Shown here: positions 22,256-36,019 of the stretch, piece after piece
Layout: each line of letters opens with the position of its first letter
How positions within the stretch are numbered: the first letter of the stretch is position 1
Source of the DNA: Nageia nagi
Lineage: Eukaryota > Pinophyta
Assembly (NCBI GenBank): GCA_050084985.1
Contig: JBITNC010000001.1
Location: 117,800,001-117,864,000 of the forward strand
Direction of reading: 5' to 3'
DNA: 64,000 nt
The notes under the pieces: generated by a model
What the model was told of the DNA's origin: nothing
Databases searched by the model: none
The model's input: only the letters and a program-made list of their open reading frames with translations
Position numbers and translations under genes: made by a program

Positions 22256-23940
22256 AATCATCTATATGTTTTTTAAAGATGCTCATATGCATCCTAACTT
22301 ATTGAGATGATCATCTTTAATTACTTTACTATTTATGATGGAATTATTAGATGGTAGTCTTCAGTTATATTTACATGCCCATAATAAACTAAATATAAAT
22401 ATAATATCACCAATACTTTTACAATTTTTTTTAAATTATTTATTTCAGCATTTAATATATGTGATTTTTGTACATTTTTATCATGACTCCAAATCCAATT
22501 TGCCATATTTTGAATTTTTTTATTTCACCATCATTCCTTATGCATAATGTTGATCTTCTCCTCTTACAAATATATTTATTAAAAATATAACCATTTTTTT
22601 TACATCATAGTTCTTAAAAATTTAAAATATTGCCATTACTTTTATAGTGGTTTGGGACTAAATTACCAAGATTTCAAAATCAATTCACCATTATTTTATT
22701 TATTTTGGTTTGCCAAAATTCCTTACGCATAACCTTAATTAAATCTCATATTTGAAATATATACAAAGATATTTGAAACATAAAGTTAGTAATATAACAT
22801 TACTATTGACTAAATATTTAGCAATGTAATATTCAAATTATTAATTGGTCAAATGAAGCTAGCTATAATATTTTGAATAAATCTTAATTTCTTAGCTACA
22901 TAAAAGTCTAATCAAACTTTCCATAATGAAAAAGTGCTCATACTATTTTAAACATATTCTAGCAATGCTTTTGTTCAAAGTATTCTAAGAAAAAATATTT
23001 TTTTAAAATAAATACTTATTTTATTATCATTTAGCTTTGTCTTATCATAGTCATAAGTCCTAACTATTTATAATACAAACTTTTATTAAATGATAGAAAA
23101 GAAAAGCTCTTGAAGCTATTCTATTAAAGAACTGGCTTTTTAAATATCTATTAGCAACATATCCTTTTATGAAAAATACCATATATAATATTATTTGGAT
23201 AGTTTGTAGCCAATATATATTTTTTAATAACAAGACCGACTTTTAGTAAACTTTAATAAATATTTTAAAGGAAAGATATATTTTACAAAAGAAGAACTCT
23301 ACATAGAGTTTACTATTTAGTATTAGAGTTTACTAAAAATTTTGTATGTGTAGTCATTGTTGTAAGCTTGAAGCTCAACATCATGAGAGAGATACCCATC
23401 AAAATTTAAACTAGAAGAAATACTTTTTGTTCAAAAAAAATAATATCTAAAATGTTTAAATAACAATACTCAAAAAATATAAATGAGATTTGCATTTCTA
23501 CTATAGATAAGAATTTTTTTTCCATTACAACCATTAATAGAGACTTATATAGGTCTTTGATAAACATAATGAGTATAAAAGAAGTAAAGCTTTTTATATT
23601 CAATAGAAAAATTTATTTCATTGATAATAGTAAATAAATTCTAGAAAAAGCTCCATGAATGAGTTGTTGACTTGTGCATTATGGATTATGTGGTTGAATT
23701 TCATCACAAATTTCATATTTGAACAAGTGTTGATAGAGCTTAGTGTGTTGCAATGAACATCAGGATATAATCTATGACTTTAACTCATACACAATGCTTA
23801 GAAAATATAAGAATATAATCTTCCATTTATTGTATTAAAAAAATGAATACATAACAATATTAAAAATCTAAAAATAAATACTATAAAGGTAAAAGAGTCT
23901 AGGCATACCTCATTATTAGGAGCTCTTCTTGACTTAAATA
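22256..23940. other. intergenic, no gene recognised
   Basis: AT-rich, with no recognisable coding sequence. If the LTR-like segment at 23959 belongs to a minus-strand element, its internal part should lie here, but I can identify no gag or pol remnant. Confidence 0.45.
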
Positions 23941-23953
23941 GGCTCTAATACCA
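23941..23953 (-). other. primer-binding-site-like sequence, tRNA-Met type
   Basis: The minus strand reads TGGTATTAGAGCC, one transition from the complement of the plant initiator tRNA-Met 3' end. It sits five bases inside a TG-starting segment at 23959, the right place and spacing for a primer site of a minus-strand LTR element. Confidence 0.6.
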
Positions 23954-23958
23954 CTTTT

Positions 23959-24557
23959 TGTATCTTTGAAAGAAGATAAACAAGACTATTGTTGTAGTAT
24001 ACATTAAACCCATAATTCTTTTTACCTAGAAAAACATATTCTACTACACTAAATATGGAAACACTAATCACACAAAATTAACACCACCATATGAAGTGGT
24101 TCCTCACAACTTGAGAGTACATCCACCATAAGTACTCCATGAACTCATTAATCTCCAATGAAAAAACAACAACAGCACGTGTTTTTACATCAACACCATG
24201 TGTTTAATATGGTATAATAATAATTGCTTACTTTGGTTACACAACTCTTTGTTACTACAAAATGCTCACAAAGATAGACTAACTATCTATGACAATTATC
24301 TACTAGCATTTCTCCATGATCTTTACAAGCATTCTTTACTAAATCTATTCCTACAGCCATTGCTTTATTTCCCATATAGTAAAATTCTACAACTAACTTG
24401 TTCAATACATTTCCCATCCCATGGTTGTCTTATATATAATTTGAGGTTGTAGGTAGCTTGAGGATAATAGTCGATTCCTCCTTTTATCCATAAAATATAC
24501 TTTCCACTTTATGGACAAGTGGATTTTAATCTTTCCCTTACTTGGGTAACTACAACA
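23959..24557 (-). repeat. candidate LTR (about 600 bp)
   Basis: The segment starts TGTATC next to the primer-like site and can be taken to end at ACAACA near 24557, giving TG...CA ends. A TATA-like tract at 24429-24438 is in the correct half for a minus-strand promoter. The terminal inverted repeat is short (TGT/ACA), and no second LTR was found, so the outer boundary is a guess. It could be a copia-type or gypsy-type 5' LTR whose body has been lost. Confidence 0.4.
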
Positions 24558-24628
24558 TTAAAGTTTTTTCTTTATATTTAAGTAATACATAAGAACTAAA
24601 TATTACCAAGTCTACATTATATATTCTA

Positions 24629-24655
24629 ACACACACACACACACACACACACACA
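24629..24655. repeat. (AC)n microsatellite
   Basis: About 13 uninterrupted AC dinucleotides in AT-rich non-coding sequence. Confidence 0.95.
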
Positions 24656-25407
24656 TAAAATCAAAATTCATTATCAAACATTATATATTCTTACATTATT
24701 CAACCCACTTCATAAAAAAATGATTAAGGTCCAAATGTCTTAAAGCTTTTATCCTTAAAATATTTTGAATGGATTGGATTTATTAAAAATATCAAATCAA
24801 GTCAAAAATTACCAAAATAAATTATTACATCTTGATAATACAAATTATCACACACCTTAATATTGATTTACAAATCATAAGTCATCTTGGCATCAAATCA
24901 TCATCAAAGTATAAGGGAATTTTTAGGAGTACCTTTCAGTGAGGTTTGAAATCCTTTTACACTTTTATAAATTGTAATTAGCTTGACCTTTAAAAATGGA
25001 TCAAATTATATCTACTTTTGATCCATCTAATCCTACATGTAGATCAATGCACCACCTATCATATCCAACTTTCCTTTCCTCAAATGAAATTATACTTTTC
25101 TTGTTTGAGCTTTAGTAAAATTCACCATTTTGGGTTACTTTTGCTTGACAAATTTTATGAAAATCACAAACTAGGGTCATTATGGACTTTTGTCATTTAT
25201 TAAGAACTTAAGGAATTGACTTACATGATTGTTATCCATTTTACAAGTAATCATACATTATATAAAAAATATCATTTAATTATTTTCATCAAAATCATTT
25301 ATCTATTTTTCAACATCATTAACTTATTTTGTTTACATTTATCAATTGTTATCATATCTATATTTCTATCATATTGCTATTATCATAAAATCTCTAAGAC
25401 TACTAAT

Positions 25408-26560
25408 TCATGATATGGAAAGGGTGGGAGATGAAGAGAGTACTGGAGAGATCAAGGATGGAAATAATGATGATGCAAATGGTGGTGATTCAAGATTGAC
25501 CTTTTGGACCACAAAGGTATCAAAGGGTTAATTTGTGGTTTTGTTTGAATGCTCTCCTAAACCATCATTAGAAAACCCTATCAATTATTTTGCTAAATTC
25601 TCTTCTACATGTGACAGATGCAACACTAAAGTATTATAGGTCCATTCAACAAAGGAAAGGAGATCCTTAGGTTTGGCAAAGGAGAGTTTTCTTGTAAAAA
25701 TAAAGAATAACGGGGTCTCTAGTGCTAGGCATAAAGATCAACATTTTTAGTTGATAAATCCATGAAGATCATTGTAAAGGATCTAGATCTATTCAAAGGA
25801 AATATTTGGAAGGGTTGCTTGGAGTGTTTGTTGGGTGATTTCTTTTACAAAATCCCTCTAATTTTGTTCACTCTTGAGAAAGGATTTCCCAATTTGTTAG
25901 AAGACTATATGGTATAGTAGTTGGAATCTCAAGGAGATCAAGCTTTTGCCATAAAAACTCTTATTTTCAATGTTGAATACAAATGGATTGTGCTTATTTA
26001 AAGAGGAGAAAAATTTAGTACTTCAATTTTGGGAGAGAGTACTATTTATAGTATGAGAATCTTTTCCTAAATGATGGTCATAGTCATTAGGTTTCTTGGG
26101 AACATGGTGCTAAGGGCATTTAGGACTATGATGGGATGAACCTAATATATTAGGGATATATCAATGTGAATCATACCTCATCCAAGAGGAATAATAGTTT
26201 TTTATTCAAATTCTTATTAGGGGTAGCTTAGTTGCTTCTTGTGGATTGGTGCTTAGGTTGAAGTAGGCTTTCATGGTGCCCACTCATAGTGCATTGTATA
26301 TGGAGAGTATGCAAGGTAGAGAGTAATATCATTTAATGTTGAAGGAGGTGATGATTTTGCCAATGAAAGGTAGGGAGATTAATTATTATAGAAGTGGTCC
26401 ACATCTATAATTTTATACTGGTTCAATGAGTTGGCTATTCAAATGATCTAGTACCACCTATAGAAGATTGGTGATGATCTCTTTTGGGAGTGAAAGGTTT
26501 TGAAAACTTTTAAAATCATAGCTTGGAAATAGTAGATGATAGGACATTTTTCCTATTGCA
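25408..26560 (+). pseudogene. unidentified decayed protein-coding sequence
   Basis: I do not recognise the family. The segment begins with an acidic N-terminal stretch (MERVGDEESTGEIKDGNNDD) and continues through long stop-poor runs with protein-like composition. Within it are SLENPINYFAKFSSTCDRC, then in another frame WKGCLECLLGDFFYKIPL, LEKGFPNLLEDYM and QGDQAFAIKTLIFNVEYKW. Stops within these runs are mostly TAG, TAA and TGA at places where one transition would give Q or R, the same decay pattern seen in the retroelements here. There are at least two frame changes. It lies about 3 kb upstream of the plant mobile domain remnant on the same strand and could be part of the same large element, or an unrelated gag-like gene. 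Confidence 0.45.
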
Positions 26561-29374
26561 TTTTGATCATCATTGGTAGTACTAGAAGATCAATTATTTT
26601 AATTACTTTTATTTTCATTTTTATGTTCTTTTTATATTGAAAGGTGAGAGTTCCTAGCTTCATTAAATGTGGATAGATACCTAAGGGTGAAAGGATTTAC
26701 CTTTAATGATGAGATATAGGTTGATTTTTGGATGAAGGATGGTTGTTGGATGATGTATATTTATTTTTTTCTATTTTATTGATATGTTGATCAAGGTTAA
26801 AACTTATGGGTAGTATTTTTCTTTATTGATGGGTGGCTTTGAGCCTCCTGGGTCAAACCTTGAACAACTTATGGGGGTTGTTTAGTGTATTTACACCCTA
26901 AATAAGCATTATTTGGGTGGTATTTAGGGTCTATCATTATGAATAAGCAACATTTTGGTGTTTCTTAGTTATCTCTCACTGTGATTGAGCTTTGTATAAG
27001 AGTTTCTCAAAGGATTCTCCTAAAGGATAAGAAATGAATGGGCATTGGTTTTGATTCCTATTATTTATAAGTGATGTATGGATATTGTCTAGAATGGTGA
27101 AGAGGTATTAAGGATGAGTACAAGCTAATATATTAGATTCTTGATGCATTGAGAAGATATTGAAGACCAAAGAAAATTAAGGCTTATCATATTAGGATAA
27201 TGTAGATTTTGGGGTGTGAAAGCCCTAAGTGAGGGAAACTGATGTAGAGTTTGGGGTTTGGAAATCATAAGTGGGGGAAAACATTTACCAGTAAGCTAAG
27301 AAACCTTATGATTATGGTGTAAGTTTTATCCCCATCATTTTAGCCCTTTGAGTTTTACATTACCAATTTTGGAAAGAGTAGATGTTCATTTGTGATCTTC
27401 CCATTTCATCTTGGCATGAATATTGAACTCCCTAGTTCAGAATGCTTATCTTAGATAATGTATTTATGGTTGTATTTCAATATTGTTGCTTTTTAAATAG
27501 TTTTGAAGTTTTTGATAGCAAATATTTTATGCCAAATTTTAATCTAGGATTTTAGAATTGGCCACATATTAGCCTAAAAACTCTTATATGATCTCAATTG
27601 TAATATCTTCTTAAGAATTAGCTATGTAAAACATTACAATTCCATTCAAAAATCCATCTTCCAATCTAATCAAAAAATAAATATTGCTATTTGTCATACC
27701 CAAAAAGACCCTGTTAGCAAATAAAGATAAATAATATTAAGAGAAATATATATATTTTATTACCTCTATGTATGACCTCAATTTATAGTAACAAATCCCT
27801 AGATTCAAAATGCCTTATCAAAAGGACTTTTAGAAAATTGGTGTTTATCCTCGTTAGCTTTATTAAAGAGTCATCAACATTTTTGTATGATCACTAGAGA
27901 TTTGATTGAGTTATGGATATCCATTTGTTAGTCATTAGCACTTCTGATTCTTTTGTTGTATTCTATTGAATTTTCCTTTTATGATCCTCCATCTAAATCT
28001 TTGAGTTCCTAATTTATCTTGCTTGAAAGACCTTCATTGCTTCATTATTTGACACATATGGACCCTACATATATGTAAAAATAAACACATCAAACATACC
28101 TATTTATTTTTTAAAACATAACATTGTAAACAAAATAACATAAATGCATGAAACAAAACACACTCAACTCATAAAGGATTTTGGACAAATTTCAGCATAG
28201 TATCTTTACTTAAAATTTAGGTCTCTTTCTTAAATATAGAAGGTTGTATTTATATATTTAAAAATATGTTTAAGTTCATATTTTTGGGGGCAAAAAACTA
28301 GGTCCAAGGGCCAGATCCAAAATGATATTGGTATCATGCTCAAATCTATGAGATTGACCATGAATCATCTCTAATCCACAACTTTGACAAATGAGTTACT
28401 CAATAATTTTTTTTTTAATTACATATTCACTAATGTATTATATACAAATGCCAACCTTTGATGTAAATCACCAATAACTGGTTATCAAGCATTGGATACT
28501 CAACATTAATTATAAACTTTATATAATAACATTTAATTTTAATTCCTTTTTCAACATTTAAAAAAGGGTCATTTTTTATTGTCTACATTTTGTCCCCTTT
28601 TGAATTATCCATTAATGAAAGTGAAGGATGATTCAAAAATTACTTTTTTTTGGAAGTGGGCATGTTCAAGTTTCTTAACTTGTGTTTTCAACTTTAATTG
28701 ATGTCTTAGATTGGTCTAATCTCTAGAATAGGGTAAATTTAATTTTTTGAATCATGATTAAATTAGGTTTTGATCTTTTACATGTCATGCATTTCAAAAA
28801 TAGTAATGTTGTTCATCAAAACTACACTTGTGTTTATCTCTATACTATATGATGTTATGAGGTAGGTATGCAAGGATAGTCTAGTTCATCTTCATATATC
28901 ATTTTGAAGTATGTATTATGAAGTTTATTTTGTATATACAATTAATTTTATTGTTCTAATATTTGTCTTAAGAGAGGGGTTACATGATAATATTATGTAA
29001 AACTTCATACTATGTATTTATTCATGTTCAATTTCTTTAAATTTAAATCATTCAAAAGACTTAGCATTTCTAAAGCATACCATGTTATCAAAATGAAAAG
29101 CAAGAAAGTCATTCATTTAATTTGACTTATTTTCTTTTTTAATTTTGATTTTTTTTAAATGATCATTGAAATTTTCATAAAGTTGTCAGTAACTCCATAA
29201 ATCTGTAGCATTTTCAGCTTGAATGTCGACATCCAAATTTAAGGGAATATAAAAAATAAAAAAGCAACTTATATTTTTCAATTTTTTATTTGGTCTAGCT
29301 ATCAGAGACCCTTTGAATCCTTATACACTTTGCTTTTTTTGAACCTTACATCAACTTCCTAACTCTTTTTGTGA
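26561..29374. other. intergenic, traces of plus-strand coding only
   Basis: A short plus-strand run near 26830-26920 looks protein-like (GGFEPPGSNLEQLMGVV) but I cannot place it. A purine-rich GTGGGGGAAAA near 27270 resembles a polypurine tract with no LTR found after it. The rest is AT-rich with no feature. Confidence 0.4.
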
Positions 29375-31770
29375 GTTAGTATGCCATTGAGGAGAAGAAA
29401 AGCTAGTAAGATGAGGCTTATCCATGCTAAGGTAGGATTTTAAACCCCCTTTTTTAATTTTATGTTTAAATATGCATTTTTCTAACTTAGATGTAAAAAT
29501 TAAATCCATAGGAATGATCTATTTTATTTTTAAATATTTTTTGACCATTTAGATTTTTTAAGATAGGCTTATTTTTTGTACTTTTTGATTTTTAAATTGG
29601 AAACCCATGATCATCAATCAGGGTTGAAGGGTTTTAGATTCATTGACATTTAGCTGATAGATGCTAGTGATTATGCGACTCCATAGTAGAGTCATTGGCA
29701 TTTGAACTTAATTAATTTTTTTAATCATAGCATATTTAATATTTTAATTTAGATATGTTTTTGACCCTAGGGTTTGATATTCCACCATTTTGAGTAGGAG
29801 ATGCACATTTATCAATGACAAGGATCATGCTTTTCTTTAAGGTATAGGGTTTGGTGTTGGACTCTTTATGGGTCATATTAATTGGGATTATCCCCTTGTT
29901 ATGGCCTTAATTGAGAGGTGGGACTCTATGAACTTTACATTTCATCTCCCAATAGAGGATATGATTATTATTGTAGAGAACATATATCATCTCTATAATT
30001 TTCCTATTCATTTTTAGAATATATGACATATCATTGATCGAGATGATGCTCAACCAACCATCTATTTCCTTTATGGGATTGATAGGGTAGCTGGGATCAT
30101 GTATTCAAGGTTATATCAGGTTGCATTAAATACTACCATTTGTAGAGAAAGGAGTAAGAGGGGCATATCAAGTTCTCCTACTTCATTAGATTGATTCAAT
30201 TTTATGCTTTGCTTAACATTGGGAGTGATCGATTTCCATGATATCTAGTCTAGGTTATGGTGGATATGTTGCAATATAGTATTGTGTTTACTTGGGTACC
30301 TACTTTATTAGCTTAGTGCTATAGAGAGGTATTATTTTATTCTCAAGGATAGAGGACTTCTTTGATATTTACCATCACACTTCAGACATGGGTGCATAAG
30401 CAAATAGCCTTTGTACACCCTAATGGGCTCCTATATTCTATATTCATAGATATGACTCTATTTATAGCATGGATTCAGAGGTGGTGAGAGGATTATTGCA
30501 TTCTTCCTACAAATAGCATCTAATGAGATGTTAGTTATTATCATGGGGTATTGAGCCATCTTATTCTTGATCATATCAAGTTTTTTCCTTATCATTAGTA
30601 CCTAGTATGGGAGGAGATAAATGAAGAGCTTGTGAGTATCTAATAGGTTAGAGTTATCAATGATCATTAGATAGAGTTTTTAAATTATTTTCATTTTGAG
30701 CATGTCAAACATTAGTTTTATTTATCTCCCTCCCAATATTGTGATATTTCAAAGAGAAGGCACCATTCCTGTTGATGGATTAGAGCCTCTTATTTATGCT
30801 AAGCTTGACCCTAGTGATGATGAGGACTTGGGAGAGGATATTAATGAGGAAAATGTGGGATTCAATGAGGTTTATGCTACTTGGTGGGCTTCAGATATGG
30901 AGGAGGTGAATGAGGGTGATGAGGTTCGCATGTATGATATAAAGATGATGATATACTCAAGGAGATAGTGGGAGATTAGGGCCATGATGTTGAGTTTCCC
31001 TATCCATGAGAGTTTCCTAATATGGAGGTGAATGCAAAGGAGGAGATACCTCAAGGTGAGGCTACCTAGGGGGAGGAGGTGAGACATGCTCACTAGGTTT
31101 AGAGCATTAATTATTTACATGGAGAGATTGATGAGCTCAAGTTTTTACTTGATAAATCTCAATTGATGCTTACTCATTCTTGAGAGGATATCTAGATACA
31201 TAAAGAGAAGATTCAAAAGATATTTGACTTAAAGGAGGATAACCTCTATTATAGGGCCAAGTGAGAAAAGTATCACTTTAAGAGAGACATATCCTAGGCC
31301 ACTATTCAATTGTTACATCAGTAGATGGGGTCTTAGGGTACAACAGGAGGATTAGAGTAGCACTCTTCTATTTTTGTTAGATATATATGCAAAAAAAGAT
31401 ATTACTATCATGGGGTTATTGATACATGGATTTTAATTTTTCTCACATATTATCCAAGCTTAGACTACCCTTTTACTCCTCTAGGTTATATTCCCTTGTA
31501 TATTCATGCTTTACCTCAAGTAATGAGTAGTGATACATAGGGTGGTACTAATGCACATATGGCAAGAGGTAGGATTCAAATGAATCCTATTAAGATTGCT
31601 ACAACTATATCTTCTCATCATCAATCTTATTCCATTGAGATTCAATTTACTAGCCTAGATAGGAGTTTGATTTTCTTATCAACTTAAACAAGGCTTGATG
31701 TTGGTGAGACTAGTGGCCATGGTTGACAGATTAGTGGTGAGCAAGGTGATCCTACTATTGAAGGTTTTTA
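29375..31770 (+). pseudogene. plant mobile domain (PMD / MAIN-like) remnant
   Basis: The clearest part, from about 29845, reads GFGVGLFMGHINWDYPLVM, then ALIERWDSMNFTFHLPIEDM and IIIVENIYHLYNFPI. This is the diagnostic opening of the aminotransferase-like plant mobile domain: a glycine-rich start, L(I/V)ERW, TFHLP and a DV/NI...L.LPI block. It continues through further blocks to an acidic tail at 30755-30950 (LDPSDDEDLGEDINEEN) and a helical, charged stretch near 31100-31260 that may be coiled coil. A plausible first exon starts at ATG 29382 (MPLRRRKASK), followed by AAG/GTAGGA. PMD proteins occur as host factors (MAIN/MAIL) and as passengers of Mutator-like transposons and gypsy elements. 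Many stops and frame changes show it is dead. The context, lacking terminal repeats, does not say which origin applies. Confidence 0.6.
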
Positions 31771-34700
31771 GATGCTATGATATTATTTAATACTTTTATG
31801 ATGACATGTTTATGGAATTATATTCATTGATGATGATACATTTATTTTTATCATGATGATGATATATTGATCTCATGTGATGGATGGATGAACTATATTA
31901 TGATGATGATTTTTTGATATACGATTGATTTATTTTCATGTTATGATATCATGATGATTATTTGATAAGTTTTTTTTACCTACTTTAGATGATATTATGA
32001 TGTTTTGTATGATTTCATATATGTGATTGATTAGAAATTTTTTTGGTATTTTTAATGATGTTTCTACGTGGATGAGATGATGATACTATTTGATTTTTCC
32101 CTAATATGTTAGAGTAATAGTATTTACTTACTATTTTTGATGAATGGGTTATTTTATATCATGGAATGATGATGTTGGATGATGTGATATTAAAATATTT
32201 TACACCTAGAACTACTAATTTTGAAATATTTTGCTTAAAATGGTGTAATTGTATTATTACATGCTTATTTATATGATTTAAGTATAATTGGGATAAGATT
32301 TTAATTAAAAGAGTATAGAATCAGATATCATCATTTTCTATTTTTGGCTATTTTATACATATAGTTTTAACATAGGTAGAATGATACACACATGAATGGT
32401 ATGAATGGATGAAATTGTGAATATATACTCATTAAAATACTTATGTAGATGGTATGACCTTTGAATGTCAAAAGATCATATCCGACCAACTTACCAAGAT
32501 TATAATAAATAAATATATTTTTTATGAAGGAAAATTATTTTTATTAAGATAAAGAAATGTAATGATCAAAGTATTGAAATCAAATTCATCAAACAATCTT
32601 GTTTTTAGGTTTTATCTACTAGATATGGTATAAACTAAACTTATAATACATACAAGCTTACTATGAACTCGTGTGTGTGTAATGATGTCTATTTCCATAT
32701 CTAGACACTCTCAAACTTAATGTTTTATGAGCATAAAATATATAAGCTAATTAATCCTTTTGAAATGTACAAATGTCCATCATAAAGAATGTACATATCA
32801 TCACTTGTAAGGTATTCCCCACTGCCAGACATGTTTTCATAGCCCCTATGAGGATTAACCCCTAGATCCCACTAAATTCTTTCTCTACTACCAATTAGGC
32901 ATCCATAGTCCTAGTAGATAGTACTGTAATTACCTATAAATCATATAACATCTTTGTTTCTATTTTTATCTCTTTTTTTTTCTAATTATTATTTTCTTAT
33001 TTTTTAATGATACTTGGGTTCAAGATTAAGTGAATAATAGGATGAATAATCAATCTTTTCACTCAAAATTATGCTTAAGTAAAATCTTATTTTTAATTAT
33101 TTCAAGATATTTTAAATATGAAAAAGTGTATGATTTCACAATATCTTGAAATGTATTAAAGTTATATTTGTTTATCATCTAACTTTCAAAAACTTCATAA
33201 AAATAATTTGACAAAGTTGGATAAGAATATCAAGTCCATAAACCATTTCTTATATATATATATATATATATATAATAATATTATTATATAAATTGCCAAC
33301 ATACCAATATATATGTATGAATTATACATCTATTCGCATATATTATGAAATTTTTCAAATTTACCATTTTAATTTTTTAATTTTTGAAGATATTTTATTT
33401 TTTTGGATTTTTGAAACTTTTTTTATTTTCATAGGTTTAATCATCACCTAACTATCCATGATTAAATCCATTTCATATGAAGGATTGAAATAATTCACTA
33501 TGAGATATGAGATGAAAATGCCATCATGTATGAATGGAATGATTGATGGACCAATGGGTTGAGTGATAAGTAACAAAAAAAGAAAACATATAATCATAAT
33601 AAATTCATTTTTTGGGATTTTAAATTGTAAATGATGAGTGTATCAAATAAATCATGGGGTGTAATGATGGGGGTCCAAGAAATGTAATGATTCGACATAA
33701 AAATGTATTGACATGTGCATTGATTGAAATCCTCCATATGAAGTCTAGTCTAGAGAGTAGATAAATGAGATTTTGGAGAAAATATTTGTTAGGTATGTTG
33801 TAAATGAAACAAGCTCCCCAATATGGTTCTTGATTTATTATTATATTCACATATAAAGAACCATTTAAGTCACTAAATTCTCAATTAGACCTATCAATAG
33901 CACTTGAAAATGTTTCCATAGAAAGGATTTTATGTTGAATGCAATTAGGAAACTCATGAAAACAATTTAGATTGACATTGTCTAACATGAAATGAATAAA
34001 ATATACTAGGCTGATTGGTAGGTCCATAAATATAATGAGGGTGACTTATGGTGTATATAGGTAATGTGTAAACACCTACCTATAATGTTATAATATAAAA
34101 TTTAGAAACTACCAAAAGTTGTGTAAAGAGAATATACATATATAACTTTATTTGCATGAATTTAGTGATAATACACACAAAATATTTCAAGCAATATATA
34201 CAACACATATGTACAATATGTACATAATATATTTTAGGAAATACTTTTATGATTTTTTATTTTGTTTTGTATTTTTTTCTTTGTTTTTATTTTTAACACT
34301 CATTTTTATAGCATGATGCGAAACAATTGACAATTATTGAATGGTGTATCCAAATGGATATCTTATGAATAATCTAATGCTCACAACATAAAAAGTAATA
34401 ATAAGGAGTTCTCAATCAAAGATGAGTGGACCTCATCCAAGGATGGATGGTTGAAAATAGATGTTATATGAGATAAGTAGTGGAGGTGTTAATGTAATTG
34501 ATGGTGTAGGTTTTGGTTTAAAATTTCTAATAACTCTCTTAGGTTCCATGAATGAAGATGATGCTTGATTATTTACTTTAGGGAGCTTTAGAAGAGATGG
34601 TAATACATATGATACAATGAGATATGTAATGATGGTAATAAATAGAGTGGTAATGGAACCTATTCGATCAGACTTTCAATAATATAAATAAACCCACACT

Positions 34701-35999
34701 CTCTATATGCATTGGATAATGTTTCACACTTTTTTTTCAATTTTTTTATTTTATTAATTCATTGAGTGATTCATGTGAATCATAGTTTTATCCATAGGAT
34801 TATTTACATAATAATTTTTGTTAAATAATAAACTATAATCGTATATGATTTCATTGTTTGTGAGGGATGGAATGATATAGGACATCACTTGATTAGAAAT
34901 AATATTAATTTGAGAGATTGAATGCCCTATAAATTTGAAATTAACATTCTCAACAAAATTCAATAATAATTTATATTTATCATAAGGCTAATGTAGATAA
35001 AACTAATGTAGTGAACTAATTCCAGATTCTTGTTCCATCCACATTTCTTGTGCTTCTACTTCAATCACAATCTTTAAGCCATTCATATTTAGTCCTCATG
35101 CATTTGATGTATGATTTTCAAAATATTTCATGGCTATCACTTTTTGTAATTCTCTTGGTAAGATAAGGAAATGAATAACAAGTGCGAAAGAAGTTTTTCA
35201 AAGTAATATCTTGTAAACATCTCCTTCATATCTATCCATGAAATCTTGAGTAACATAATCAAACTAAAATTGTGTTTATCTTGGGGCTTCTAGTCCTTTT
35301 ATTTTTAAAGATCTAATTTGATTTTTATAAAAAAAGGGGGAAGAAATCTCAAATTTAAATAAGAAAACCATTGGTTAAGATTTTATTTAATTCTTTTTTA
35401 TTATCGATGTTTACATAGAAATATGATAGAAAAATGATATATTAATTTTTGATGACACAAATCTCTTGCAAGATGATTTATACAATTTAGAATTCGATCT
35501 AGATTTTGAGGTTTGTGAGTTTAAATATATAGAACTCAATTGATGAAAGAATAATTTAGTATGATTCTAGGTGTTTTTGTAGGCCAATATAAGCATAACA
35601 AATTTATCTTATGCATTTATTCTTGATAATGCTAAAAACATAGAAAATGTACAATTCTATCTAGATGTATGTCAAGATTAAATTATTTAACACATAGTTT
35701 CCATCCATCATATTTACCTAGATAGTGCTTCAAAGCTAAATTTCTTTATATATTTATGGGTAATCGAAGAAAGTTTCAAGACCCTTGAAAAATGAATTGT
35801 ATCAAGTTGGATATAGCTTTACCTCATAAATCCATAGGCCTTTTAAACCATGATATTTATCATATTCATTTTCTTTCTCATGATAAGTGAAAATTCTTGC
35901 TCCTCTTTGTTACCATCTACACAATTCATTTAGTCTTATACGTTCATTTTGTAGCATTTTTTCTATTTTAACTATATTTATAATATGTACAATAAGACA
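31771..35999. other. intergenic, low-complexity and AT-rich
   Basis: 31780-32200 is rich in GATGAT and ATGATG trinucleotides. The remainder is AT-rich with no recognisable gene. As the region downstream of the minus-strand Tat/Athila-type element, it should hold that element's 3' untranslated region and 3' LTR, but I could not find a convincing polypurine tract or TG...CA terminus. Confidence 0.45.
33251..33273. repeat. (TA)n microsatellite
   Basis: A run of about 11 TA dinucleotides followed by imperfect ATAATA repeats. Confidence 0.9.
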
Positions 36000-36019
36000 C
36001 AAAAATATTTTAACTATAA

